64,000 nucleotides of DNA from positions 1,035,001-1,099,000 of the forward strand of contig NC_135171.1 in NCBI RefSeq assembly GCF_041146795.1, in the 5' to 3' direction. Positions 51,938-61,867 of this stretch are shown here, piece after piece; the first letter of the stretch is position 1; every line of letters starts with the position of its first letter. Made by a program: the position numbers and the translations under genes. Below the pieces are notes generated by a model, which saw nothing but the letters and a program-made list of their open reading frames with translations, was not told where the DNA came from and did not search any database. The DNA is from Maylandia zebra (lineage: Eukaryota; Chordata; Actinopteri; Cichliformes; Cichlidae).

Positions 51938-52790
51938 TCCATGAAAAGCAGCTTTTCCTTGTTGCCGTCATGGCTGCTACAGAGCACTGGTGGGCCCGTT
52001 TCCCTGGGTCTTAAAATTGCAAGGCAGCAGACAGTGCCATGCCTTCGCTCCAAAACGCTGATGATAAAAACAAAGCCCTTTTCCACGTTGCCGCCGTACA
52101 ACAATCCCAGCCACCGTGGATGAGTCGGAGGGCCCGTGGAGTATCGGTGGGCGAGCGGGGGAAGCCACTGGTGAGTCCATGACAGTCGCCTGGACACCAA
52201 AGCTCCGGGTAGCCAGGAGGATGCGATCCTCCTCTTCTGAAAGGGAGCGGTAATCCTGCGTGGCCAATAGCGGGGAGTTGGCAAGTCCAGCACACACCTC
52301 AGCCGGCAGCTGTCAGAGGAAGAGGTGGATGAAGAGGAATCCTCCGTCATCCGTGCCCAGTAAGGACAGCATGCTCTCCATGAGCTCGAGAGCGGTACCA
52401 TTGCCCAGGCCCGCGAGGGAGAGGAGTTTCTCGGCCCGCTCAGCATCAGAGAGGAAGTAGCTGCTTGAGGCGGTGTATTTACCTTGGGCGGGGGGTCCCA
52501 GAGGAGAGTCATCATGCAGCGGGTGGACAGTGGATCAAGCGAGGCCACCACATGGTGGTATTTGGTATCATCAGCTGAAACTCCACGAAGAGCGAACTGA
52601 GCTTTTACGTGCACGAACCAGGAAGGAGGGTCGTAAAACCAAAAATCTGGCTGCTTAAGTGCCACAGTAAACGCAGCCATCAGCGGAGGTGGAAGTCCGG
52701 TGGAAACCGATGCTCCCAAGCCGGCGCTGGCTTCATCTTCAAACCTTAGCATGTTCGCCACATGGGTCACCAATGTGGCAGTATGTAAAG
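51938..52790 (-). pseudogene. Gypsy-type gag fragment
   Basis: Minus strand: VTHVANMLRFEDEASAG, PDFWFYDPPSWFVHVKAQFA (the W..F..VE.QF matrix/capsid motif), KYHHVVASLDPLSTRCM, then after frameshifts FLRQLPAEVCAGLANSPLL and a basic region. It ends LCFYHQRFGAKAWHCLLPC, the CFYH..FG..A..C..PC motif of fish Gypsy Gag. At least two frameshifts. It ends at the target duplication of the DNA transposon, so the pol region is not seen on either side. Confidence 0.8.
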
Positions 52791-53010
52791 ACGACAGGAG
52801 AGGTCTCAGTAGGTCTCACTACAACTTTATTAACCAATTCACCAGAACTCCACATACAAAAATCGCCAAAATCTCCACCCCAACACTTCCCTTAAACTTG
52901 GGTGTGAGTGGAGTCACCTGGTGGTCCGCCACAGTATATATGATGAATTCATCAAATCCCAGCCTCTAACAGAGTGCGCTGAATCTGAGCTTTGAGTGTC
53001 CAGTATATTC
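52790..53010 (-). repeat. Putative LTR of the Gypsy fragment
   Basis: Directly upstream (minus sense) of gag: on the plus strand CAACTTTATTAACCAATTC (reverse of a poly(A) signal), a TGGTGGTCCGCCACAG palindrome and CAGTATATATGATG. The minus-strand junction ACATACTGCCACATTGGTGA looks like LTR end plus primer-binding site (TTGGTGACCC). Outer limit uncertain. Confidence 0.55.
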
Positions 53011-53740
53011 TAATCAGTGCAATTTAAGCATTCACTGCACCTACAGTATCTACACCTGTGTGGCAAATGTGTGGTAAAGACACAGATAATGAAATTTAAT
53101 TATTAATACAATATACACGATGAAAAACAAAGGATGAAATTGATTCAGTTTAGTACTTTTCTCTGTATGCTCTGTGATTATAAAGGCCTTAACTACTTTA
53201 AGACCTCTATGAAAATCATTTACAGTATATATTACAGAATTTAAATCACTGCTGATAGTCTGGTTGTTTATATTTTCACCTTTTTGTGTCTGTAGGGCTG
53301 TTTGATGACGATTTGGACTCCTCTGGGAGATGAGGACACCCCCACATCTGTTCCATACTGCAGCCATGGATGGTGTTACAGCTCGGAGTCAGCTTTGGGG
53401 CATCAGACGCACACACAGAAAACCAGCACCTGGACTTCATGCAGGAGAGACGGCCTCAGTGATTTAGATTCATAAGCCAGTGCAAACATTTCTGGCCTCT
53501 TATCACTTAGATTTCTTTATCTTAAAAGTGAATGCATTTACAGCAGGAACTCCACACGTAGCCATCAGAAGTTTGGTAGCATGACTACTGTAAAGTTTTG
53601 TAGGGTCCTTGTTAAAAATCACAAAAGCACCACACCACATTTGTCATATATAGTTCCATTTTGTACAGTACATTGTTGAAATTATAAACTATATATTCCA
53701 GTTATCCACTTATCAGTAATTTTTGAGTAAATGGATGTCA
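53010..53740. other. Unassigned interval
   Basis: AT-rich; a minus-strand ORF of 105 codons at 53,050-53,367 has no recognisable domain. Nothing else is supported. Confidence 0.4.
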
Positions 53741-53935
53741 CCAAAAAGTTGATTCTGTTCAGGACGTAGCAATTTCAGTGGGAGAAACGTTTCGTCACTC
53801 ATCCAAGTGACTTCTTCAGTCTCAGCTGACTGCAGGTTTCCCCAATCTTATAAACAGTACATTTGCATAATGACTGAAACTAGCCCACTGAGGCTGGGAG
53901 GTCAGTTCCTTCATCATAATTATGCAAATTGCTGT
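53741..53935 (+). mobile_element. Penelope-type terminal repeat fragment
   Basis: AAAAAGTTGATTCTGTTCAG and GAAACGTTTCGTCACTCATC, then AAGTGACTTCTTCAGTCTCA, CTGCAGGTTTCCCCAA. It shares the GTTGATTCTGTTCA start with 672-690 in the Penelope relic and resembles the repeats that flank such elements in fish. Confidence 0.6.
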
Positions 53936-55610
53936 GGCTGTGGCATCAGCAGTTTTGGCTTGTGTAAAAATTACCGTATGATTAGCACACATTTTTGCAC
54001 ACACTGGGCAAGTCATTTACATAAAGTGAAAAGAACAGTGGGCCTAGAATTGAACCCTGAGGGACACCTTACAGTAAAGATAGGGTGACTTGGTATTCTT
54101 TATTTGCTCGCATTGTTTTCTATCTGATAGGTAAGACTGTATCCATTTAACAGTGAGATTACTAAAGTTAAATGTTGACAGTCTAGACAAGACCTTAAGA
54201 GGATTCACAGTGTCAAACGCACGCTTGAAATCAAGAAAAACAGCCACAACATAACACAAAACAGTTACCAGTCCTAGAGTTACCAGTGCTTGTGGAGAAG
54301 AGGGTTTGAGCCAAGTTCCCGAAAGTCCCATGAAATCAACATTTGAATTAAAGAGAAGATGTTCCAGCTGTTCCCTCTTAGGGGCCATGCTGCATATGTT
54401 CAGATAGCCACCTAGGAGCCCTTTGTCTTTACACTGTGGATCCCATATAGTCCTAGCTTGATTAAGAGTCCGAAATAACTTACACGATCAATGCTTTTTA
54501 AAGACAGGGTTCCTCTGTATACACATGGATAGTAAGTCAACTAAACCTTGTTGACTTACTAGGTTTAGTTGTAATGGGGACCTGCAGCAGTGAGGTGTTA
54601 GCCCTGGAAACTGCTGTAGCCCCGGTAGCAGTGATGGTGTTAGCCTGGGAAACTGCTGTGGCCCAGGTAGCAGTGATGGTGTTAGCCCTGGAAACTGCTT
54701 TAGCCCCGGTAGAAGTGATGGTGTTAGACCTGGAAGCTGCTTTAGCCCCGGTAGCAGTGATGGTGTTAGACCTGGAAGCTGCTTTAGCCCAGGTAGCAGT
54801 GATGGTGTTAGACCTGGAAGCTGCTTTAGCCCAGGTAGCAGTGATGGTGTTAGACCTGGAAGCTGCTGTAACCCCGGTAGAAGTGATGGTGTTAGACCTG
54901 GAAGCTGCTTTAGCCCTGGTAGAAGTGATGGTGTTAGACCTGGAAGCTGCTGTAGCCCCGGTAGAAGTGATGGTGTTAGACCTGGAAGCTGCTGTAGCCC
55001 CGGTAGCAGTGATGGTGTTAGACCTGGAAGCTGCTTTAGCCCCGGTAGCAGTGATGGTGTTAGACCTGGAAGCTGCTTTAGTCTAGGTAGCAGTGATGGT
55101 GTTAGACCTGGAAGCTGCTTTAGTCTAGGTAGCAGTGATAGTGTTAGACCTGGAAGCTGCTGTAGCCCAGGTAGCAGTGATGGTGTTAGACCTGGAAGCT
55201 GCTTTAGTCTAGGTAGCAGTGATGGTGTTAGACCTGGAAGCTGCTGTAGCCCAGGTAGCAGTGATGGTGTTAGACCTGGAAGCTGCTTTAGTCTAGGTAG
55301 CAGTGATGGTGTTAGACCTGGAAGCTGCTGTAGCCCCGGTAGCAGTGATGGTGTTAGACCTGGAAGCTGCTTTAGTCTAGGTAGCAGTGATAGTGTTAGA
55401 CCTGGAAGCTGCTGTAGCCCAGGTAGCAGTGATAGTGTTAGACCTGGAAGCTGCTTTAGCCCAGGTAGCAGTGATGGTGTTAGACCTAGAAACTGCTGTA
55501 GTCCAAGTCCAGGGTTTCGCTCAACATCGCCAGCCAGAAGTATTATCATCAGGAAATTCACAACCCCAAGGAATGATCCAAATACCGTTTTAACACGTTT
55601 ACTTTGGGCA
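53936..55610 (-). pseudogene. LINE fragment: 2A-like start, 42-bp repeat, endonuclease and RT pieces
   Basis: Minus strand, from 55,561 downward. The first in-frame ATG opens MIILLAGDVERNPGLG, a 2A-like motif (DVExNPG, canonical last Pro changed to Leu). A 14-residue repeat (LKQLPGLTPSLLPG) runs in frame to about 54,590, and the frame stops at 54,488. A second frame from 54,388 reads KREQLEHLLFNSNVDFMGLS, GTWLKPSSPQAL (endonuclease start), then after a deletion VVAVFLDFKRAFDTVNPLKV (RT catalytic Asp) and VKWIQSYLSDRKQC. A third frame reads TVIFTQAKTADATATA just past the YADD site, which is deleted. It belongs to the APE-type (Jockey/CR1/L2) LINEs; the clade is not settled. Confidence 0.75.
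54580..55505 (-). repeat. 42-bp minisatellite, about 22 copies
   Basis: Plus-strand unit: GTGATGGTGTTAGACCTGGA then AGCTGCTTTAGCCCAGGTAG and CA. Variants differ at TTTAG/TGTAG, CCAGG/CCCGG/CTAGG and GCAG/GAAG. The 42-bp period (14 codons) is kept without a frame break for over 300 codons on the minus strand; the plus strand is open by the same token. Confidence 0.96.
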
Positions 55611-55710
55611 TGCCCACAATCCAGGATTCTTGCATAAAAGATGCTGGCTCCTCTTGGCTGGGTGGAGAGTTAAATTAACCATTTTCCATGGATACGTTAA
55701 GCTCAAGAGG

Positions 55711-56060
55711 AATTCAAATTCAAATTCAAATTCAAATTCAAATTTTATTTGTCACGTACACAGTCATACACAGTACGATATGTAGTGAAATGCTTGGACA
55801 ACTGCTCGTGACCTAAAGAAAACAAAAAAGGAAAAGGCTATGAATAAGATAGGAAATAAATATGAAAAATTAAAAAGGGTAAATTTAACTAGGAAGGAAT
55901 AAAATATAAATTAAGGTTAAAAAGGTAGAAAGACAAGAAAAGAATAAACAAACATGGCAAAATCCAAGGGTTTTTGATAAAAACATTTTTTAGCAAACAC
56001 ACAGGACCTGCCAGACTCTGTGGCTGCACCCTGGTGGCCAAGTTGAGTTCCCAGTTTTAT
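55711..56060 (-). mobile_element. LINE 3'-end fragment with (TTCAAA)n
   Basis: TTCAAATTCAAATTCAAATT then TTTATTTGTCACGTACACAG and TCATACACAGTACGATATG is the reverse of a Rex1/CR1-like LINE 3' end, with its terminal hexamer repeat at 55,710-55,745. No coding part remains. Confidence 0.7.
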
Positions 56061-56445
56061 CCTTTAAAAATGTAGCTTTCAAATAATTTCAGTTTCACTT
56101 CTCACCAGTCAGTTTCAGTTCTACAATTCAGTTTTTTGGGAGTACTTAAATCACGCTGCTGTTATTGTGTATATATTTATTTATATTTCTTCATACATTC
56201 TTATATAGTTCTATATTGTGTATTTTGTTGTACAGTTATTTTATTTTCAACTTTAATTTATATATTTTATCTTATTCTTTCCCAGTTAAGTTTACCCATC
56301 ATTCTAATTTGTGTTGTACAGTTATTTCCTTTTTAACCTTAATTTATATTTTATTCCTTCCTAGTAAAATTTACCCTTTTTAATTTTTCATATTTATTTC
56401 CCTTTTTAATTTTTCATATTTATTTCCTATCTTATTCATAGCTTA
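55840..56445. repeat. Inverted repeat of LINE 3' sequence
   Basis: 55,845-55,935 (GGCTATGAATAAGATAGGAA, GGGTAAATTTAACTAGGAAG, TAAAATATAAATTAAGGTTA) is matched in reverse complement at 56,325-56,445, with an extra ~29-bp duplication of TTTTTCATATTTATTTCC in the right arm. A second, weaker direct copy of the AT-rich block lies at 56,222-56,300. Confidence 0.8.
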
Positions 56446-56454
56446 GACTAACTA

Positions 56455-56580
56455 TTCCATCCATCCATCCGCTTCCGCTTATCCTTTTCAGGGTTGCGGG
56501 GGGCGCTGGAGCCTATCCCAGCTGTCATAGGGCGAAAGGCGGGGTACACCCTGGACAGGTCGCCAGTCTGTCGCAGTAAT
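56455..56580 (-). mobile_element. RTE-like retroposon 3' end with (CCAT)n
   Basis: CCATCCATCCATCC at 56,459, then GCTTCCGCTTATCC and GCGCTGGAGCCTATCCCAG, GGTACACCCTGGACAGGTCG. This is a very common fish dispersed repeat that ends in GATG units on its own strand, as RTE-type LINEs do. Confidence 0.65.
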
Positions 56581-56689
56581 GTCAGTAATGCTTTCGGTCC
56601 TCTGATAAAACGGAGTCCTATAAATCTGCACTCAATTACTCTGGAACTGGAACCGGATGTAAGTCCCAAAAAACAGTTTTTTTTGTGTC

Positions 56690-56900
56690 CTGTCTGGCAC
56701 TGTAGCAATCATAATTATTGTCTGAAGGCCAAGAAAAATGCCCAACAGATTTACTTTCCCAAGTGGGCCTTTTGCTATACTGGTCCACTTGATTGTCATA
56801 GTTTATTTGATCTTTATTAGTTATTTTTATTCTAAGTTATTGTAATCAGGCCAGATTGGACTCGGGGACGGGAAAGAAAAACAAGAAGAAAAGTTCAGAA
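56690..56900 (+). repeat. Interspersed repeat, copy B
   Basis: Second copy of the repeat at 391-600 (see there). It is followed without a clear break by the 3' end of the minus-strand L1 untranslated region. Confidence 0.6.
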
Positions 56901-57059
56901 GAAAGTTAACAGAAGGAGAGGGGAAGAAAAAGGAGAAAAGACAATGAAAATCTGCTTCATCACCTTTTTTTTTTCCTGGATCACCTGTTGAGAAAAAAAT
57001 AAAACAAGCAGCAGAAGACGAGAGCAATAGAATAAACAACATCACGATGATCTATGGGA

Positions 57060-58960
57060 ATATAACAGTAAATACTAAATATTAAACATTATCGTGCAGC
57101 ACGTAAGATCGACAGCGCACAGTGTGCTTTGAGGTAGGAGCCAAAAAGGGTGTAGTTTGTGGGTGTGATCACCCGTGTGTACACCTGTGAGCATGGACGC
57201 ACTTGTTTTTAAAAGGTTCCTTCATGTAATGATCTGCTAGAGGGTGTGGGGGGGCCACAGCCCCGTCCTCCAGGGCATGAAGCAGGTATGGAGGAGATCA
57301 AAACTCCAGACATCCAGAGGCCCCCAGAACACAAGAGACCAAGGAAGACCAACAGAGGGGCAGCCGCGCCACTGTCCCAGAAAGAGCTGAGGAGAGTCCC
57401 AGATGAGGGCTCACTCAGCAGCCGCGGAGCAGAAGCCGGGGGGGGGGGGGTTGCAGTGACGTGCCCGGGAGCTCCGCCGGCAGCCAGCTGTGCCAGAGTG
57501 ACCGAGCCCGAGGCCGAGGGCACCCCACACCCGAAGTGGCCCAAGCGAGCCCCAGGCTCCAGGCCCCGATAAGCAGTCACCAGGAGTGAGCCGGTGGGTA
57601 CCTGGACACCCATCCCTGGACACAAAGAACCACCAACGCACCGATGTCTGAGGGCGTCTGCCACTGGCAGGGGGAGTGGTGGTGGGGGGAGATAGGCCTC
57701 CATACCTTGGAGGGCCTGAGATGTCCCCAGAGAGGTGGCGTCTGATACCCGACCTGACATATAGACACAGACATACAGGCACACACAGATACAAACATCC
57801 ATTCCACCCTCATGCTCTCATATGCAATTACTCAACACTCACACAGCAGCAGGAAGGCCCCACACTCCAGACCCCAGTCGGACGGCCAACTCCTCCTCCT
57901 GCCCCCCCGCTCCAGCAGGCCGCAGAGAACGGGGGTGTGAAGACTCCAAACCTCCCTCCGCCCGCTCATTGTAGTGTTGATGCATGCGTGTTCTAAGGTG
58001 CATTTAAAACCCAGGAGGGCATGGAGCTACCTGCCAGAGAGCAGCAGGTAAGCGCATAGTCCCTCCTGCTAGCCCTCAATGTCTACGTGTATTTAACCTT
58101 GAGAGGTGGCCAACGACGCCAGGGGTGAGGTGTACACCCTGATGGTCTTTTGGAGTCCGTGTAGCGTGCCCAAACCCAAGATCCTATATGTATGTGTAAT
58201 GAGAGTGTGAGTAATGTGAATGTCTAAGTTGTGGGATAAAATTGAGGCACAGGCAGCCAGAGGTGGACAAGGGGGGGGGGCTCCCCTTCACCCAGGTGAC
58301 ACACCCCTACTCCAAGGCCCTGCATGTGTGGGTGGTTGTGGCGGAGCGGGAAGAGGGAGGCAGCTGGAGATGGGGAGGGAAGAAAGGGAGGGGCAAGCAG
58401 CCCCTCCCTGGGGCCAGCTCCCCCGCTGACACCAGTAGGCACCCCCATACTCCGCGACCCGCCAGGGAAAGGGGGCCCAGGCCCATCCGGACCGGGGCCC
58501 AGTACAGCAGCGCCTCCCGGCCCCACAGAGCCCTGGGCAGCCCACCCGACCCCACCACAGAGAAAACTGCACCCACCCCACCATCCACTCATCTTCCAGA
58601 CTACATAAGACAATAGACGCCCAGGCTGAGATCTTCCTCCACCTCTCCTGTATCTCCCCCTCCTGCAGGATGAGTTCCTGAAGAGAGGAGAGCTCCTGCA
58701 AGATGTCGCAACCTCCCCTACCAGTCGAAGAGCCCCCCAGGTGGCTCGATGCACTGGCGGCACCCTGCGCCAGGGCTGAGCCCCCATACACCCACCCGCC
58801 CACAACCCCAGCAACACACCAACCAGGACCCAAGCCCCCGAGGCCCAGCCAGGGCCCCATCCTGGAGACGGAGCACCCCCACAACCCCACGCCTGTCCCG
58901 GACCCTGAGAAGTGAAATCTTTCCTTCCCCTCACCTCTACCAGAGGTCTGGGAGCTTGAG
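57060..58960 (-). mobile_element. L1-type LINE 3' untranslated region (minus copy)
   Basis: 57,420-57,810 is the reverse complement of 44,570-44,990 with scattered differences. The remainder (58,220-58,900) is C-rich and matches, in reverse, the style of 44,100-44,470 (for example GACACCAGTAGGCACCCCCA against TGGGGGTGCCTACTGGGGTC). The coding part is absent. The many ORFs in this GC-rich stretch carry no domain. Confidence 0.7.
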
Positions 58961-59804
58961 GATCCGGTACAGTATCTTTGCTGTTCCTAGGACTGCGCTC
59001 TTCTGGACAGAGATCCCTGCCCCGAGTGTGCCGATTACCATGGGGACCACTGTTGTTTTCATCCTCTACATCTTCTCAAGCTTCTCTGTCCCTCCTCCCT
59101 TGGTGTTTTCTTTTCTTTTTTTTAAATTTAGTTTTTATTGACATTTTATTGACAGTCACTGTACAGTATCATGTGCATCAGCTTCAATAATTTGTTACAT
59201 CCACCTACATGTTTTTTAACAGAAAGTACATAAATACAAAAGAAAGGAAGAAGAAACAAACATGAACACTTGGGGAGCAAGATTTAATTACCAGTAATAT
59301 ACATGATATATTATTTAAGGTTAGCGAAGTCAAAATCAGGCCTGTGTGTTATTATAATGTCCATTCATTTATTCCAACATGATACACACAGGTCCCTCTT
59401 GTAATTCACATTCTTTGTCATTTTCTCCATCCTGTAAATGTCCACTGCGACGTCCATCCACATGTTCAAAATTGGACTCCCAAAGTCAAATAACTTCCAA
59501 ATATCTCTTGTCTTGCTACATTTATTCCCTTCCAATAAGTTTAAATAACATGACAGACCTAGAAAATATGATAATGATTTGCATTTGTGTTTCCACAATT
59601 TCTCCAGCAAACAGGAGGGCTACCTTCAAAGTGAGAGTTTTGGTAAGGTGTAAATTAATATCTTATCAGGCTTTTCCAACCACGTTCCCTCCACCTTTTT
59701 GAGCTGCTACATTTCCATTGGTATGTCTATATTGTTGTCCACTCTTCCTCCGTCATATCTATTCCTCCCTCCATTTCTCATTTTTTGTTCATGTATAGCA
59801 TGTA

Positions 59805-61345
59805 TAGTTCATGTGCAGCGTTCGATACTGTCGACCATAATATCCTATTAGAGCGATTAGAACATGCTGTAGGTATTACAGGTACTGTGCTGCAGTGGTT
59901 TGTATCATATCTATCTAATAGACTCCAGTTTGTGCATGTAAATGGAGAGTCCTCTTCACACACTGAGGTTAATTATGGAGTTCCACAGGGTTCAGTGCTA
60001 GGACCAATTCTGTTTACATTATACATGCTTCCCTTAGGCAGCATCATTAGAAGACATAGCATACATTTACACTGCTATGCAGATGACACCCGGCTCTATC
60101 TGTCCATGAAGCCAGATGACACACACCAATTAGTTAAACTGCAGGAATGTCTTAAAGACATAAAGACCTGGATGGCCGCTAACTTTCTGCTTCTTAATTC
60201 AGATCAAACTGAGGTTATTGTACTCGGCCCTGAAAAGATTAGAAATATGGTATCTAAGCAGATTCTTACTCTGGATGGCATTACCTTGGCCTCCAGTAAC
60301 GCTGTGAGGAACCTTGGAGTCATTTTTGACCAGGACATGTCCTTCAACACACATATTAAACAAATATGTAAGACTGCGTTCTTCCATTTGTGCAACATCT
60401 CTAAAGTTAGAAATATCCTGTCTCAGAGTGACGCTGAAAAACTAGTTGATGCATTTATTACTTCCAGGCTGGACGACTGTAATTCATTATTATCAGGATG
60501 TCCAAAAAACTCCCTGAAAAGCCTTCAGCTAATCCAAAATGCTGCAGCAAGAGTCCTGACAGGGAGTAGAAAGAGAGAGCAGATTTCTCCTGTTTTGGCT
60601 TCCCTTCATTGGCTTCCTGTTAAATCCAGAATTGAATTCAAAATCCTGCTCCTCACATACAAGGTCTTAAATAATCAGGCCCCATCTTATCTTAATGACC
60701 TTGTAGTACCATATCACCCTATTAGAGCGCTTCGCTCTCGCTCTGCAGGCCTACTTGTTGTTCCTAGAGTATTTAAAAGTAGAATGGGAGGGAGAGCCTT
60801 CAGTTTTCAGGCCCCTCTTCTGTGGAACCAGCTTCCAGTTTGGATTCAGGAGACAGACACTATCTCTACTTTCAAGATAAGGCTTCAAACTTTCCTTTTT
60901 GCTGAAGCATATAGTTAGGGCTGGACCAGGTGACCCTGAATCCTCCCTTAGTTATGCTGCGATAGATGTTGGCTGCCGGGGATTCCCATGATGCATTGAG
61001 TTTTTCCTTTCCAGTCACCTTTCTCACTCACTATGTGTTAACAGACCTCTCTGCATTGAATCATATCTGTTATTAACCTCTGTCTCTCTTCCACAGCATG
61101 TCTTAATCCTGTCTTCCTTCTCTCACCTCAGCCGGTTGCAGCAGATAGCCCCGCCCCTCCCTGAGCCTGGTTCTGCCGGAGGTTTCTTCCTGTTGAAAGA
61201 GAGTTTTTCCTTCCCACTGTCACCAAAGTGCTGCTCATAGGGGGTCATATGATTGTTGGGTTTTTCTCTGTATCTATGAAGCGCCTTGAGGCGACTTATG
61301 TTGTGATTTGGCGCTATATAAATAAAATTGAATTGAATTGAATTG
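59805..61345 (+). mobile_element. L2-type LINE, 5'-truncated (second copy)
   Basis: Starts inside the RT and ends GCGCTATATAAATAAAATTG followed by (AATTG)n, the usual L2 3' terminus. The 3' UTR carries GCCGGAGGTTTCTTCCTGTT-type sequence (here TGCCGGAGGTTTCTTCC). Confidence 0.93.
59810..60918 (+). pseudogene. L2-type reverse transcriptase, N-terminally truncated, frame intact
   Basis: An open frame from AAFDTVDHNILLERLEH (catalytic Asp) through NYGVPQGSVLGPILFTLYML, LHCYADDTRLYLSMKP (YADD), LLLNSDQTEVIVLGPEK, NLGVIFDQDMSFNTHIKQIC, SRLDDCNSLLSGCP, AAARVLTGSRKREQISPVLA and SLHWLPVKSRIEFKI, to FLFAEAYS. About 370 codons without a stop. It is clearly diverged from the copy at 40,951, so a different L2 subfamily. 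The endonuclease is missing by 5' truncation. Confidence 0.93.
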
Positions 61346-61867
61346 AATTATAGGGTCGAGTTTGGTTTCATGTTTATAAGCCCTCTATACAGATCAGAGA
61401 ATGCTTCTATCTTTGAGCTGTATGCCCTTTTAAATAGGTCTAACAGCTGTTTGCTTAATTCAGCCTTAAATTTGATCGTTTTTACTGACAAAATGCCTCC
61501 TCTGTAGGTATCTATAAAAATCCTGTGTTTCTAATGAATATTTTTCTTTTCAAAACTGAGTAGTGTACCTTACATAAAACCCCTTAAACCTTTATTTTTC
61601 CTATCTTTGACTCTAGTGTCCAATTTATTTGGAGCAAAATGTGTATCGCATGCACACCACTTAAGATTGTGTAACCTCTGTGCAGATCTGTGATATTTTG
61701 CTCGGCTAAAAGTTATCAAGGCTGACGAAAGCTTGGTTTTGCATTTGCTGGATATTGATCTGAAAACTCTTTTCTTGCTCCGTCACGACTGACTTTTTAG
61801 CTAACGTAAGCTAAAGTGGCAGTGTCTGGTTTTGTTTTTGACGCTGTCGCCGGTACGAGATTCCGGA

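Larger units (their letters stand above)
59110..61650 (-). mobile_element. L1-type LINE 3' region, split by an L2
   Basis: 59,110-59,800 (AGTTTTTATTGACATTTTAT, ACAGGTCCCTCTTGTAATTC, TTGGACTCCCAAAGTCAAAT) and 61,346-61,650 (CGAGTTTGGTTTCATGTTTA, ATACAGATCAGAGAATGCTT) read as one degraded minus-strand L1 3' region, like that at 2,340-4,400. Non-coding. The L2 at about 59,805-61,345 separates the halves. Confidence 0.55.

Noticed and set aside
53050..53367. 105-codon minus-strand ORF
   Set aside because: No recognisable domain, AT-rich tail and no supporting gene structure.
54574..55086. Plus-strand repeat ORF in the 42-bp array
   Set aside because: Same by-product effect; the minus frame links to the 2A-like start.
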